Shown piece after piece: positions 9,479 to 18,437 of a stretch of 64,000 bases of DNA. A model generated the notes under the pieces. That model ran no database searches and was not told where the DNA came from. It saw only the letters and a program-made list of their open reading frames with translations. The first letter of the stretch is position 1. Each line of letters starts with the position of its first letter. Source of the DNA: Pseudomonadota bacterium (lineage in GTDB: Bacteria; Desulfobacterota; Desulfobacteria; Desulfobacterales; JAHIVH01); contig JAHIVH010000013.1 of assembly GCA_018816735.1 (NCBI GenBank), forward strand, positions 124,001 to 188,000. The letters run 5' to 3'. The translations under genes and the position numbers were made by a program.

Positions 9479-9886
9479 TTAAAATCCTTTTTCCGTTGCC
9501 AGGCACAATCGCGCCGCACCTGCAGCCTTGGCCAGATCCATGACCTTGACCACTTTGTTCAATATGACAGTGCGGTCGGATTTGACAATGACAAGACGGT
9601 CTTTGTCGTTTCCGATCATCTCTTTCAGCCGGTTGAAAAGAACATCCTGAGGAATTTGCTTTTCAGCGATAAAGGTTTTTCCTTCCTTATCGACATATAT
9701 AACGATTTCTTCTGTTGTTTGCGGCTGAGATGCTTTTGCCTGAGGGAGATTGATCTTGATACCTTCATCCACCATGAAACTGGTGGTCAACAGGAAATAG
9801 ATCAACAACATGAACACAATATCGATGAGGGATGTCAACGGCATCTGAATCTGATATGTTGGTTTTTTGTGTTTGTGAACGAGCAT
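9479..9886 (-). CDS. exbD: ExbD/TolR biopolymer transport protein
   Basis: This inner-membrane subunit of the TonB motor has 135 residues, a normal length. Its single N-terminal membrane helix (MPLTSLIDIVFMLLIYFLLTTSF) contains the conserved Asp that takes part in proton translocation (LIDIVF). The periplasmic part ends in a DRTVILNKVVKVMDLAKAAG-type segment shared by ExbD proteins. It lies 13 nt downstream of exbB and directly upstream of tonB. Confidence 0.94.
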   Translation of the reverse strand: MLVHKHKKPTYQIQMPLTSLIDIVFMLLIYFLLTTSFMVDEGIKINLPQAKASQPQTTEEIVIYVDKEGKTFIAEKQIPQDVLFNRLKEMIGNDKDRLVIVKSDRTVILNKVVKVMDLAKAAGAARLCLATEKGF

Positions 9887-9899
9887 GCGTGTTTTTCTC

Positions 9900-10505
9900 C
9901 TATCTGCCGATGATCGTCTTTAAAAACATGACAGAGCCATTTTGGAGTCTGGCTTCGTAATCATCCACTCTGGCGATCAGATAACTGTGCGCCACAATGG
10001 TCGGAAGTGCCACTGCCAGTCCGAACGCCGTGGTCAGCATGGCTTCCCATATGCCGCCCGCAAGCACGGCGGCATTGACTTTGCCGCCCATCTGCTGAAT
10101 AACCATAAATGCCTTGATCATGCCAATCACTGTTCCCAGAAGGCCCAGAAGCGGTGCAATATTCCCGATGGTTGCCAGTGCCTGCAGATAAGTTGACAGA
10201 TTTCGAACCTCTTCGTCTGTTGCGTTTACGATGACGGTTTCGATGATCTCCCTGTCTTTTTCCTTGACCTCAATGGCTTTCCTGAGAATCCTACCCATGG
10301 GAGAATCGCTTTCTTCCGAAATAGTCAATGCATCGCTGTCTTTTCCTTGTGTGAGCAGGTTGGCTACTTTTTCCGCAAGACCCGATCCTCTTTTTTTCAT
10401 CCGTGTAAAACGGATCAGGCGCTCCGCAAAAATGGTCAGCGCAAGCACGGAACATAAAAGAATCGGAATAAGTAGAATACCGCCTTTTGATATGAATTCG
10501 ATCAT
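9900..10505 (-). CDS. exbB: ExbB/TolQ/MotA proton channel protein
   Basis: This inner-membrane protein has 201 residues and forms the pentameric motor channel with ExbD. It has an N-terminal helix (GGILLIPILLCSVLALTIFAERL) and two C-terminal helices, the first with ALATIGNIAPLLGLLGTVIGMI, which is the MotA/TolQ/ExbB signature, and the second with GIWEAMLTTAFGLAVALPTI. An AAGGAAAC ribosome-binding site precedes the ATG at 10505. It follows the repeat-protein gene after 30 nt in the same direction. Confidence 0.94.
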   Translation of the reverse strand: MIEFISKGGILLIPILLCSVLALTIFAERLIRFTRMKKRGSGLAEKVANLLTQGKDSDALTISEESDSPMGRILRKAIEVKEKDREIIETVIVNATDEEVRNLSTYLQALATIGNIAPLLGLLGTVIGMIKAFMVIQQMGGKVNAAVLAGGIWEAMLTTAFGLAVALPTIVAHSYLIARVDDYEARLQNGSVMFLKTIIGR

Positions 10506-10535
10506 GATTTCAGTTTCCTTTATTTGGTTAATTTT

Positions 10536-12290
10536 CTAAGAGTCAATAATATCAGGAACACCGTCAAAATTCAGGTCGCGTTCCTTTTTGACAAGCGCTT
10601 CGGCCTCGTCGTATGTTTCCCAAAGATCGGCCCGGCCATCCTGGTTTGTATCCTCCTCAACGGATGAGAGATGACCATTTTCATAAAAAAACCAGATGTC
10701 TGTCCGATGATCCTGGTTGGCATCCTTTTCCGCCCGAACCGGATTTTCCTTTTCATCATAGAACCATGTCAAATTGTAGGTGCCGGTGAAACCGTCATCC
10801 TCTTCGCATTTTACGAGCTTTCCTTCCGCATTATAATAAACGGCCAGGTCATCTCTGGTATCGAGATTCTGGTCTGTCACTTTTTTCAGAAGCACGCCGT
10901 TTTTATAGAAATAGGAAGCATCCGGCACATCGTCTTTGTTCATGTCTTTTGTGAGGATCATGGACCATAGCGGGTCGTCAAACTGCTCTGTGGTTTCAAA
11001 AAAACCGTCTCCGTCACTGTCCTTTTTCAGTTTGACTTTGGTGCCGTTTTTGTAAAAAATGCGCAAGTCAATCGCACCATTTTTAGATTCGTCTTTTTCC
11101 AGGCGTACAATCTGGTCGTTGTCATAATACTGAAACAGATCATCTTTGCCATCATAATCTGTATCACTTATAACCCGCTCCTTCTCTTCCTTCTGGGTGT
11201 AAAAAATACGGATGTCAGGTCTTTGATCAAAATTCTCATCTTTCTCCTGTAGATGTTTTTTGCCTGAAGTATAGTGCGTGATAATATCCGGATGCCCGTC
11301 CAGATTTTTATCTTCTTCCGTTATCAAAGGAATGCCTTTCTTGAATAGACGGGTTCGGTCAATTTTCCCGCAATGGGTGGTGTCTTCTTCAATTTTCTGC
11401 AATGCACCTGCTTCGTCAAATTGGCAATAGGTATCGATGCTTCCGTCAAAATTGGTGTCCTTTTTCGTGGACACGGGGTTCCCGTCTTTGAATATGGTGA
11501 ATGTGTCAAATACGCCGTCCAGATTTCCGTCTTTTTTCTGATCGATGGGGTTCGCATTTTGAAAGGAGATGATGATATCCATGGCGCCGTTCAAATCCGT
11601 GTCTTTTTCCTGTCTTGCAATGATGCCGTTTTCATAAAACCGAAACGTTTCAAACTGACCGTCAAGATCGAAGTCATGGCGGCTTTTCAGTGCAAGACCG
11701 TTTGAATCATAAAAGATGACTGTATCGATGGTATGGTCTTCGTTTGAGTCTTTGGAGGAAGACAGAAGTTTGCCATTTCCAAAATGATATACCAGATCAA
11801 ACAGTCCGCTTTCTGTGGTATCTTTTTTAATGGACAGCGGATGTTCATTGGCATCAAATTCGGTGATTTGATGGATTTTTCCTGACGGGTTGATTCTTTC
11901 CTGACGAATTCGTTTTGCATTATCCAGATAATCGAGGCAATCGATATGAAGATCAAGATCAGTATCACTTTCAATTTTTATAATGGTCCCCTTTTCATAA
12001 TGCTGGATACGGTCTATATGACCATCCTGATCGGAATCGATTTCGAGTTTGGTTATTTCTCCGTTCTTATTGTAGTAGGATATCAAGTCGATGATGCCAT
12101 TGCTGTCTGTATCTTTTCGAATTTGTTTTAGATTTGATGAAAATGTCTCGTTTGCAGAAAGTTCTCTCAATGAAGCATTAGAGAAGACGCCTATAAAGAC
12201 CATATATACCATCATGTATCGTAATGCGTTGCAAAACCGCCACTTCAAACGCCTGGACCTGTAAATATCGTGTTTGATATAACCCAGCAT
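10536..12290 (-). CDS. Exported Asp/Asn-rich repeat protein (about 22 repeats of 24 residues)
   Basis: I do not recognise a named family. The 584-residue protein has an N-terminal basic segment and a hydrophobic stretch (YMMVYMVFIGVFSNAS) that could be a signal peptide, so secretion is likely. From about residue 55 to the end it is built of some 22 imperfect repeats of 23-26 residues. Their consensus resembles KDTNxDGxxDxxxxYxxG, where the DxNxDGxxD core looks like a calcium-binding loop of the EF-hand or thrombospondin type-3 kind. Examples are DTNQDGRADLW and DSDQDGHIDRI. The last repeat is truncated (DLNFDGVPDIIDS). It is the first gene of the TonB/importer operon, 30 nt upstream of exbB. 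Metal binding at the surface or in the periplasm is inference. Confidence 0.8.
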   Translation of the reverse strand: MLGYIKHDIYRSRRLKWRFCNALRYMMVYMVFIGVFSNASLRELSANETFSSNLKQIRKDTDSNGIIDLISYYNKNGEITKLEIDSDQDGHIDRIQHYEKGTIIKIESDTDLDLHIDCLDYLDNAKRIRQERINPSGKIHQITEFDANEHPLSIKKDTTESGLFDLVYHFGNGKLLSSSKDSNEDHTIDTVIFYDSNGLALKSRHDFDLDGQFETFRFYENGIIARQEKDTDLNGAMDIIISFQNANPIDQKKDGNLDGVFDTFTIFKDGNPVSTKKDTNFDGSIDTYCQFDEAGALQKIEEDTTHCGKIDRTRLFKKGIPLITEEDKNLDGHPDIITHYTSGKKHLQEKDENFDQRPDIRIFYTQKEEKERVISDTDYDGKDDLFQYYDNDQIVRLEKDESKNGAIDLRIFYKNGTKVKLKKDSDGDGFFETTEQFDDPLWSMILTKDMNKDDVPDASYFYKNGVLLKKVTDQNLDTRDDLAVYYNAEGKLVKCEEDDGFTGTYNLTWFYDEKENPVRAEKDANQDHRTDIWFFYENGHLSSVEEDTNQDGRADLWETYDEAEALVKKERDLNFDGVPDIIDS

Positions 12291-12736
12291 GATTTACCTT
12301 TTTTCAAAAAAAAAGCCACGAAGACGATCACAGATTTTTTGTCTGTGTTTGCCTTCGTGGCTCTATAATATTCGGTCTGCAGAAATTTGCTGCAGTATGT
12401 TCAATTAAATCTATACTGCCCTTTTCAGCAGGGCGATTGTTTTTTCGGGCCTATTCTACCATCCGTCAGAAATTCTTTTTTACAGCATCTTCATGATGCT
12501 TCAAAAAATTTTACCTAACGCTTTAAAAAAGAATTGTCAATTAAAATTATAACGAATGCTATCTCAGTATCGGATTTAAGTGGAAAATTGACGGTAATGA
12601 ATCGCTTCGCTCTTTTCTTTTCATTGAAAAACTGTATAGTCTGATCTGGAAAAGATGCTGCATTGAAGACTGGGGTGCCATCTGCCGAAACCTGAAATCG
12701 GATGAATAATTTCCTAAAAACAAAGACGCATGCGAA
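12291..12736. other. Divergent intergenic region, no gene supported
   Basis: This 446-nt gap lies between the minus-strand TonB operon and the plus-strand ABC exporter pair. It holds a long hairpin (12314-12362, listed separately), a second hairpin CTGCAG (12377-12382) with CTGCAG (12390-12395), and a third, GCCC (12418-12421) with GGGC (12431-12434), which is followed on the plus strand by a T6 run at about 12439. All lie in what would be the 5' leader of the TonB operon. No open frame longer than about 55 codons with a credible start was found. Confidence 0.4.
12314..12362. repeat. Long imperfect inverted repeat (21-bp arms, 7-nt loop)
   Basis: AGCCACGAAG (12314-12323) is perfectly complementary to CTTCGTGGCT (12353-12362), and the inner arms CACAGA and TCTGTG also pair. 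Over the full 21-nt arms, 18 positions pair by my count. It sits 24 nt upstream of the start of the repeat-protein gene. It is not followed by a U-tract on the minus strand. It could be a leader hairpin, a dispersed palindromic element or a remnant of one; sequence alone does not decide. Confidence 0.6.
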
Positions 12737-13576
12737 ATGATCAACATCGAAAAATTATCCAAGAATTATAAAAAAAATGAAGCATTAAAAGATATCAGCC
12801 TTACGGTCAAAAAAGGCGAGCTGTTTGCTTACCTGGGGCCCAATGGGGCTGGTAAGACCACAACGATCCGTATATTGACGGGCCTTACGCATAAAACCGG
12901 CGGGACCGCATATTTAAATGGGTTTGATATTTCAAAAGAGACACTCAAGGCGAAACGGCAATATGGTGTGGTTCCCCAGTCGACGAATCTCGATCATGAA
13001 CTGTCGGTCTATGAAAACCTTTATATTCACGGTTTGCTCTATCACATGCAAGGCGCAAAGATCAAAGAACGGATCGATATGCTTTTAAGTTATGTGGCGC
13101 TGAAAGACCGTAAAAAAAGTCCGGTAAAAGAACTTTCCGGAGGAATGAAACGGCGTGTCCTGATTGCAAGGGCGCTTCTACATGAGCCGGTGATCCTCTT
13201 TCTGGATGAACCGACCGTGGGTCTCGATGCAACGATCAGAAGGCGGATCTGGGGGCTAATAAAAAAAATACAACAGGACGGGACAACGGTTTTTCTAACC
13301 ACCCATTATATTGAAGAAGCGGAATTTCTGGCAGACAGGGTCGCCTTTATCGATAAAGGCACCATAGTGGCAGTTGGCACGCCTCACCATTTGATGGAAA
13401 AACAGGGGGCATGGGCCATTGACCTTATCGAAAACGGGCAGGTTGAAACCCAGTATTTCAATACCCGGGAAGATGCGGATCAATACAATGTCAACCGGCA
13501 CAAATCCTACACCCTGCGCCGCGTCAATCTGGAAGATGTTTTTCTTACTTTAACCGGGAAAAAGGTAACTGAATGA
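12737..13576 (+). CDS. ABC-2 type exporter ATPase
   Basis: This 279-residue ATPase has Walker A GPNGAGKTT, signature LSGGMKRR and Walker B ILFLDEPTVGLD, followed by the H-loop segment TTHYIEEAEFLADRVAF. This pattern is typical of drug/polysaccharide ABC-2 exporters (DrrA/NodI-like). Its stop codon overlaps the start of the permease gene as ATGA, so the two form a coupled pair. The ribosome-binding site is weak. Substrate unknown. Confidence 0.9.
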   Translation: MINIEKLSKNYKKNEALKDISLTVKKGELFAYLGPNGAGKTTTIRILTGLTHKTGGTAYLNGFDISKETLKAKRQYGVVPQSTNLDHELSVYENLYIHGLLYHMQGAKIKERIDMLLSYVALKDRKKSPVKELSGGMKRRVLIARALLHEPVILFLDEPTVGLDATIRRRIWGLIKKIQQDGTTVFLTTHYIEEAEFLADRVAFIDKGTIVAVGTPHHLMEKQGAWAIDLIENGQVETQYFNTREDADQYNVNRHKSYTLRRVNLEDVFLTLTGKKVTE

Positions 13577-14307
13577 AGGGGTTTATTGCAGTTTATGTGA
13601 GAGAGTTGCTGATATTAAGGCGAAGGATTACCCGTCTGATTCCTTCATGGTCGGTTTCCCCGCTTTTATACCTTCTTGCCTTCGGCTATGCGGTGGGGCG
13701 GCACATGGACGTGGGCGGTCATACATATATGGAATTTCTGATTCCCGGTCTGGCTGCCATGAGCAGTATGACTCAGGCGTTTGCCATTTCCAGCGAAATC
13801 AATGTGTCGCGGTTTTACTGGCATATTTTTGAAGAATTTCAGGCAGCTCCTATCAGCAATATCTCCTATGTGCTGGGAGAAGTATTTGCCGGGATGACAC
13901 GTGCCCTGTTATCCATAGCCGTTATTTTACTGATAGGGTATATTTTTGGCGTGACACTATCGTATAATTTCTGGTTCTGGCTGGCGCTTCTTCTGAACAG
14001 TTTTGTGTTTGCCGCACTTGCAGTGGGGCTTGCCATGCTGGTGAAGTCTCATGCAGACCAGTCGTTGCTGAACAGTTTTATCATCACACCCATGGCATTT
14101 CTTGGAGGGACGTTTTTCCCCATTGAAAGGCTTCCGGAATGGGCACAATATGCGCTCTATTTTTTGCCGCTTACGCATGCGACCAAAGCTATCCGAAAAG
14201 CGGCATACGGGGATCTGCCCTTAATGGTTTCTTATTTGGTGCTTTGTGGTATTGGTGTGGTCTTTTTTTTTATTGCGGTTTTCTGTGTAAATAAAGCAAA
14301 GGATTAA
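13573..14307 (+). CDS. ABC-2 type exporter permease
   Basis: This 244-residue inner-membrane protein has six hydrophobic segments and the ABC-2 membrane domain layout of NodJ/DrrB proteins, including LIPGLAAMSSM near the second helix and the late motif FLGGTFFPIERLPEWAQ. It is translationally coupled to the ATPase gene. It ends 31 nt before the convergent histidine-kinase gene. Exported substrate cannot be told. Confidence 0.88.
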   Translation: MKGFIAVYVRELLILRRRITRLIPSWSVSPLLYLLAFGYAVGRHMDVGGHTYMEFLIPGLAAMSSMTQAFAISSEINVSRFYWHIFEEFQAAPISNISYVLGEVFAGMTRALLSIAVILLIGYIFGVTLSYNFWFWLALLLNSFVFAALAVGLAMLVKSHADQSLLNSFIITPMAFLGGTFFPIERLPEWAQYALYFLPLTHATKAIRKAAYGDLPLMVSYLVLCGIGVVFFFIAVFCVNKAKD

Positions 14308-14338
14308 GACGTGCCCTGTTTGAAATTTGAGCCGGTTT

Positions 14339-16405
14339 CTAAAGATCCATGTCCTGTTCAACAGTACCTTTCTTCAGTGTGGTTTTGAGGAAATATTTTT
14401 CTATGGTCTCAATGAGTTGCTGCGGATTGATCGGTTTGGAAACATAATCGTCCATGCCGGCTTCAAAGCAGCGTTCCTTGTCTCCTTTCATGGCATGGGC
14501 AGTCATGGCAATAATGGTAATGTTTGGGTTTAATACTTTGGAATGTATTGCCCGTATTTTTTTGGTGGCTTCAAATCCGTCCATTTCCGGCATCTGAACA
14601 TCCATGAGAACCAGGTCGTAATTCTCCCGTTCAAGGCATTTGATCGCTTCATAACCGTTTCTTGCAATATCCGGAAAATATCCGGCTTTGTTTAAAAGCT
14701 TTATGGCAAGCTTTTGATTGACCAAATTATCTTCCGCCAGAAGTATTTTTATTTTGTGCTTATGATCATCTGAAATGGAGTGGCGCGTAATGAGCTGGGG
14801 CTGAGGGTCATCAGAAATTTTTTGAGGAACGCCTTTAATCACCGATACAATGCAGTCAAACAACTGGGTCTGCTTGATCGGTTTTGTAAGATAGGCTGAA
14901 AAACCGATCTGCTTCATCAGGGAAGCGTCTCCGCGCATCCCCCGGTAAGTCAACATGATGAGGGGCGTTTTACGGACTGCCTGATCTGAATGGTTTTTGA
15001 TTTTTTCTCCGGCATCCTCTCCATCCAGATCCGGAATGATATGGTTGATGATGGCCAGATCAAAGGGTGTTTGCTGAGCGCCGGCTTTTTTAAGCATGGA
15101 GAGGGCCAGTTTGGTGCTTGTTGCAATTTCATGGTGGCATTCCCATGACTTCAGACATCCTGAAAGGGCTTCCGTGCTGGTTTGATGGCTATCGATAACG
15201 AGAATGCGTTTTCCTTTGATATCCGGTGGCGCTTCAGGCATACACGCATGGGCCGGCTGTTTTTGGAAAGTGGCTGTAAACCAGAAAGTGGTGCCTCTGC
15301 CTTCCTTGCTTTCAAGACCGATTTTACCGTCCATCAGTTCTGCAAGTTGTTTTGAGATGGCAAGACCCAGGCCTGTACCACCGAATTTCCTATGGGTGGA
15401 TATGTCCACCTGGGAAAATGTTTTAAAAAGCCTGCTGATCCGGTTGTTGGGAATGCCAATCCCTGTGTCGATGACTGAAAAAATGATCGTGACGTGGGTA
15501 GGTGTTTCCTTTTCAAGATCCGCCCGGATGGTGATTTCTCCGATTTCCGTAAATTTAATGGAGTTTCCGGTCATATTGAGAAGGATTTGACGAAGTCTGC
15601 CAGGGTCTCCCTGCAGAAAAGGAAAGATGTCATGGCTGATGATGCATGAAAATTCAAGCCCGCGTTCATGGGCCTTGATGGCCATCAGTTCCGATACATC
15701 TTCTATGACTGTGCGCAGATCAAAGTCGATTGTTTCCAGCTCCATTTTGCCGGCTTCAATTTTCGAAAAGTCAAGAATATCATTTATGAGTGACAGGAGT
15801 GCATCTGCACTAAGCTGGATGGTCTGGGCCAGATCTTTTTGTTCACTATCAAGGGTCGTTTCCATGAGAAGTCTTGTCATGCCGATGATGCCGTTCATTG
15901 GGGTGCGGATTTCATGGCTCATGTTAGCCAGAAACGAGCTTTTGGCATGACTGGCAGCTTCTGCTTCCCGGGCGAGTCTGTTGGCATTATCCATGGATTC
16001 TTCAAGTTTCAGTTTGGAGGCCTCAAGTTCGGTAACATCCTGGATCATGATATAAATATCGGTGATATCATGCATGTCATTCCGGATAGGTCCCATGGTG
16101 CACTGCTGCTGCATTTCTTCGAAATGAGTGCCAAACCGTTGTACCACGCGCATGGGAAAATAATGATTATGCATCTTCTGGGAGAAATGACAGAAATTGC
16201 CAAACGCAAATACGGATTTTGCGTTTCTGATAAACCATGAGGTTTTCAGATTCGGGTAGCAGGAGAACAAAGATGTTCCGACAATATCATTGGCATGAAT
16301 ATGGGTCCTTACCTCAAGCCATCTGTTCCATTGACGGACGATATATGTCTTGTCGAGGATAAGAATTCCTGCATCTATCATGTTGAATATTTGATCGAAA
16401 ATCAT
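14339..16405 (-). CDS. Hybrid sensor histidine kinase (PAS-HisKA-HATPase-REC-REC)
   Basis: The ATG at 16405 has a GGAGAG ribosome-binding site and gives 688 residues; an in-frame start at 16438 is possible but lacks one. There is no membrane helix, so the protein is cytoplasmic. Order: an N-terminal PAS-like domain ([18 protein letters not shown]), a short coiled coil, the H-box [13 protein letters not shown], the HATPase with [12 protein letters not shown], then two receivers. The second receiver has the normal acceptor Asp ([13 protein letters not shown]). In the first, that position reads [11 protein letters not shown], with Asn for Asp, so it probably cannot be phosphorylated. No response-regulator gene is adjacent. 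Confidence 0.92.
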   Translation of the reverse strand: MIFDQIFNMIDAGILILDKTYIVRQWNRWLEVRTHIHANDIVGTSLFSCYPNLKTSWFIRNAKSVFAFGNFCHFSQKMHNHYFPMRVVQRFGTHFEEMQQQCTMGPIRNDMHDITDIYIMIQDVTELEASKLKLEESMDNANRLAREAEAASHAKSSFLANMSHEIRTPMNGIIGMTRLLMETTLDSEQKDLAQTIQLSADALLSLINDILDFSKIEAGKMELETIDFDLRTVIEDVSELMAIKAHERGLEFSCIISHDIFPFLQGDPGRLRQILLNMTGNSIKFTEIGEITIRADLEKETPTHVTIIFSVIDTGIGIPNNRISRLFKTFSQVDISTHRKFGGTGLGLAISKQLAELMDGKIGLESKEGRGTTFWFTATFQKQPAHACMPEAPPDIKGKRILVIDSHQTSTEALSGCLKSWECHHEIATSTKLALSMLKKAGAQQTPFDLAIINHIIPDLDGEDAGEKIKNHSDQAVRKTPLIMLTYRGMRGDASLMKQIGFSAYLTKPIKQTQLFDCIVSVIKGVPQKISDDPQPQLITRHSISDDHKHKIKILLAEDNLVNQKLAIKLLNKAGYFPDIARNGYEAIKCLERENYDLVLMDVQMPEMDGFEATKKIRAIHSKVLNPNITIIAMTAHAMKGDKERCFEAGMDDYVSKPINPQQLIETIEKYFLKTTLKKGTVEQDMDL

Positions 16406-16478
16406 CTTTTCTCTCCAATATGAGTCAGGCCGGGTCAAAACCTTTTAAACCGGATTCATCTTCGTTTGTAAAGAACAA

Positions 16479-17297
16479 TTATTGAATTCCCAGAATATTT
16501 CGCGTGTCTTTGACCGTGGCGATATTCCTGTCAAGTTCTTTTGCGATCCTTGCGATCCTTTCTACAAACTGCGCATTGGAAACGGCAAGTTCTCCTTTCC
16601 GGTAGTAGATATTGTCTTCAAAACCCACCCGGACATGACCCCCAAGGGCCATGGCATGAGTGGCAAGATTGAGCTGGCATTTGCCAATGCCAGAAACAGT
16701 CCATGTCTGGCCGGGTTTGAGAATGTCTTTAAGCATTAAAAGTCTTTTTGCCTCACCTGCTATGCCACCGGGGACTCCCATGACGAAGTTGACGTGAAAC
16801 GGTTCCGCCAGAAGACCTTTTACAAGAAACCGGTTGACTGTGTCGATCATGCCCACATCAAAAATTTCCAGTTCAGGCATGCATTCGTATTTTCGGATTT
16901 CCTTATAAACAGACAGGATCGTATTTTCGCTGTTTTCAAAAATATCTGCACCAAAGTTCACCGTTCCCATGGAAAGTGTGGCCATGTCGGGTTTCAGGGA
17001 GACAGGGGCAATCCGGTCCTGAAGCGGCGTGCCAGCAGCACCGCCAGTGGAATATTGGATGATGCAGTTGCAGGCCTTCCTTATTTTCCGGGTCACGCTT
17101 GCGAACACGTCTTTTCGTTGCGTCGGCATTCCTTTTTCATCGCGAACATGAAGGTGAATGATGCTTGCGCCCGCTTCCACCGCATGTGCAGCGGAAAGGG
17201 CGATCTCATCGGGCGTCACCGGAAGATCGGGATGGTCGGTTTTTGACAGTTCCGCACCGGTGACAGCGCATGTAATAATAAGAGGGTCATTTGCCAT
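16479..17297 (-). CDS. kce: 3-keto-5-aminohexanoate cleavage enzyme
   Basis: This enzyme converts 3-keto-5-aminohexanoate and acetyl-CoA into acetoacetate and 3-aminobutyryl-CoA in lysine fermentation. The 272-residue form from ATG 17297 matches the family length; a longer frame to 17393 would intrude further into kal. It has the zinc-binding HLHVRD motif (His48 and His50), the substrate-binding STGG segment and a conserved [15 protein letters not shown] near the C-terminus, all as in BKACE-family enzymes. It overlaps kal by 11 bp and is the last gene of the lysine operon. Confidence 0.92.
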   Translation of the reverse strand: MANDPLIITCAVTGAELSKTDHPDLPVTPDEIALSAAHAVEAGASIIHLHVRDEKGMPTQRKDVFASVTRKIRKACNCIIQYSTGGAAGTPLQDRIAPVSLKPDMATLSMGTVNFGADIFENSENTILSVYKEIRKYECMPELEIFDVGMIDTVNRFLVKGLLAEPFHVNFVMGVPGGIAGEAKRLLMLKDILKPGQTWTVSGIGKCQLNLATHAMALGGHVRVGFEDNIYYRKGELAVSNAQFVERIARIAKELDRNIATVKDTRNILGIQ

Positions 17298-17682
17298 GGC
17301 TGATTCTCTGTTTGTCTTTGGGGGTGACACATGTTCCTTCCGCCTTGCAGACAAGAACGGGTGGATCAAGCGTTTTTGCCGCAGTTTCCCCAAATTCGGG
17401 AGCGGCTGTGATCACTTTCCATGCTTCAAAGGTCATTTTTCGTGATGTATTTCCGGTTTTAACGATTCTGCCTTTGGCCTCAATGTAATCCCCGGCATAA
17501 ACCGGAGCCAGGAATTCTATGGTATCGTAGGCTCTGAAAAGACCTTCATCCCCGTCATATCGAATCAGGAGTTCTGTGGCCACATCACCGAACAGATTCA
17601 GCATTTTCGATCCATCCACAAGATTCCCCGCATAGTGGGCATCGTGTAAACTCAGTCTCAGTCTGATTGTTGCTTCCATCAC
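17287..17682 (-). CDS. kal: 3-aminobutyryl-CoA ammonia-lyase
   Basis: This 131-residue hot-dog-fold enzyme removes ammonia from 3-aminobutyryl-CoA to give crotonyl-CoA. The sequence matches known Kal proteins in the segment [18 protein letters not shown] and in the following hot-dog core ([15 protein letters not shown]). It overlaps kamE by 4 bp at the start and kce by 11 bp at the end, which fits the pathway order Kce then Kal. Its small size is normal for the family. Confidence 0.9.
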   Translation of the reverse strand: MMEATIRLRLSLHDAHYAGNLVDGSKMLNLFGDVATELLIRYDGDEGLFRAYDTIEFLAPVYAGDYIEAKGRIVKTGNTSRKMTFEAWKVITAAPEFGETAAKTLDPPVLVCKAEGTCVTPKDKQRISHGK

Positions 17683-18437
17683 TTGATTCCTTCTTTTTCA
17701 AGAATTTTGACAATTAAATACGATGCAACCATCGAAGGAACGGTGTGCGGGCCGAATCCCGCATCATATCCCAGTTCAATGGCCAACTCATTGGTGATTT
17801 TCGGGCCGCCCGCAACCAGAATAAAGCGGCCCCTTAAATTTTCAGCTTCGAGAAGCTCGACAAGTTCGGTAAAATGTCTGATATGCGTGTCTTTCTGCGT
17901 CACAGTCTGTGACACTAAAATTGCATCTGCATTCAGTTCAAGTGCTTTTGAAATCAAGGCTTCGCTGGTCACCTGTGCACCCATGTTAACGGCCCTGAAC
18001 TGGGAATACCGCTCAAGGCCGTAGTCCTGATGATAACCTTTCATGTTCATGATGGCATCGATTCCTACGGTGTGGGCGTCACTCCCGATAGCTGCCCCCA
18101 CAGCAACGATCTTTCGTTTCAGTTTGTCCCGGATCAGACGGTTGATCTGATGAATTTTCATGTGCGGGACCTTCACCTCTGTGGAGACAACCGATGTATA
18201 GTCGAGCATCGGGACCGCGCTTGCATAGATGATAAAAAACGTAAAATTGTCCGCGATCCTGGATGCGTGCGCGACAACAATATTCTCGAGATTTAACTGA
18301 GATGCATATAGCTCTGCAGCTTTTTTTGCTTTTTCCGAATACTCCACAGGCAGGGTGAAGGAGAGCTGAACGATACCGTCATTTAGTGTATCTCCGTATG
18401 GTTTGATCATTTGATGTTTCATATATCCATGTCTCAT
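17679..18437 (-). CDS. kamE: Lysine 5,6-aminomutase beta subunit (cobalamin-binding)
   Basis: This 252-residue subunit carries the adenosylcobalamin-binding Rossmann domain of beta-lysine 5,6-aminomutase. The base-off B12 motif DAHTVG is at residues 120-125, so His122 is the predicted cobalt ligand. Lys133, eleven residues later (NMKG), is in the same spacing as the PLP-binding Lys of the clostridial enzyme. Two start Met codons are close together (residues 1 and 6); the first gives ATGA overlap with kamD. It needs B12 and PLP. Confidence 0.94.
   Translation of the reverse strand: MRHGYMKHQMIKPYGDTLNDGIVQLSFTLPVEYSEKAKKAAELYASQLNLENIVVAHASRIADNFTFFIIYASAVPMLDYTSVVSTEVKVPHMKIHQINRLIRDKLKRKIVAVGAAIGSDAHTVGIDAIMNMKGYHQDYGLERYSQFRAVNMGAQVTSEALISKALELNADAILVSQTVTQKDTHIRHFTELVELLEAENLRGRFILVAGGPKITNELAIELGYDAGFGPHTVPSMVASYLIVKILEKEGIK

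Noticed and set aside
12540..12711. Plus-strand open stretch ending at a stop around 12709 that reads RSFLFIEKLYSLIWKRCCIEDW, vaguely transposase-like
   Set aside because: No start codon with a site, no terminal inverted repeats and no family I can name. Too short to call a transposase remnant.
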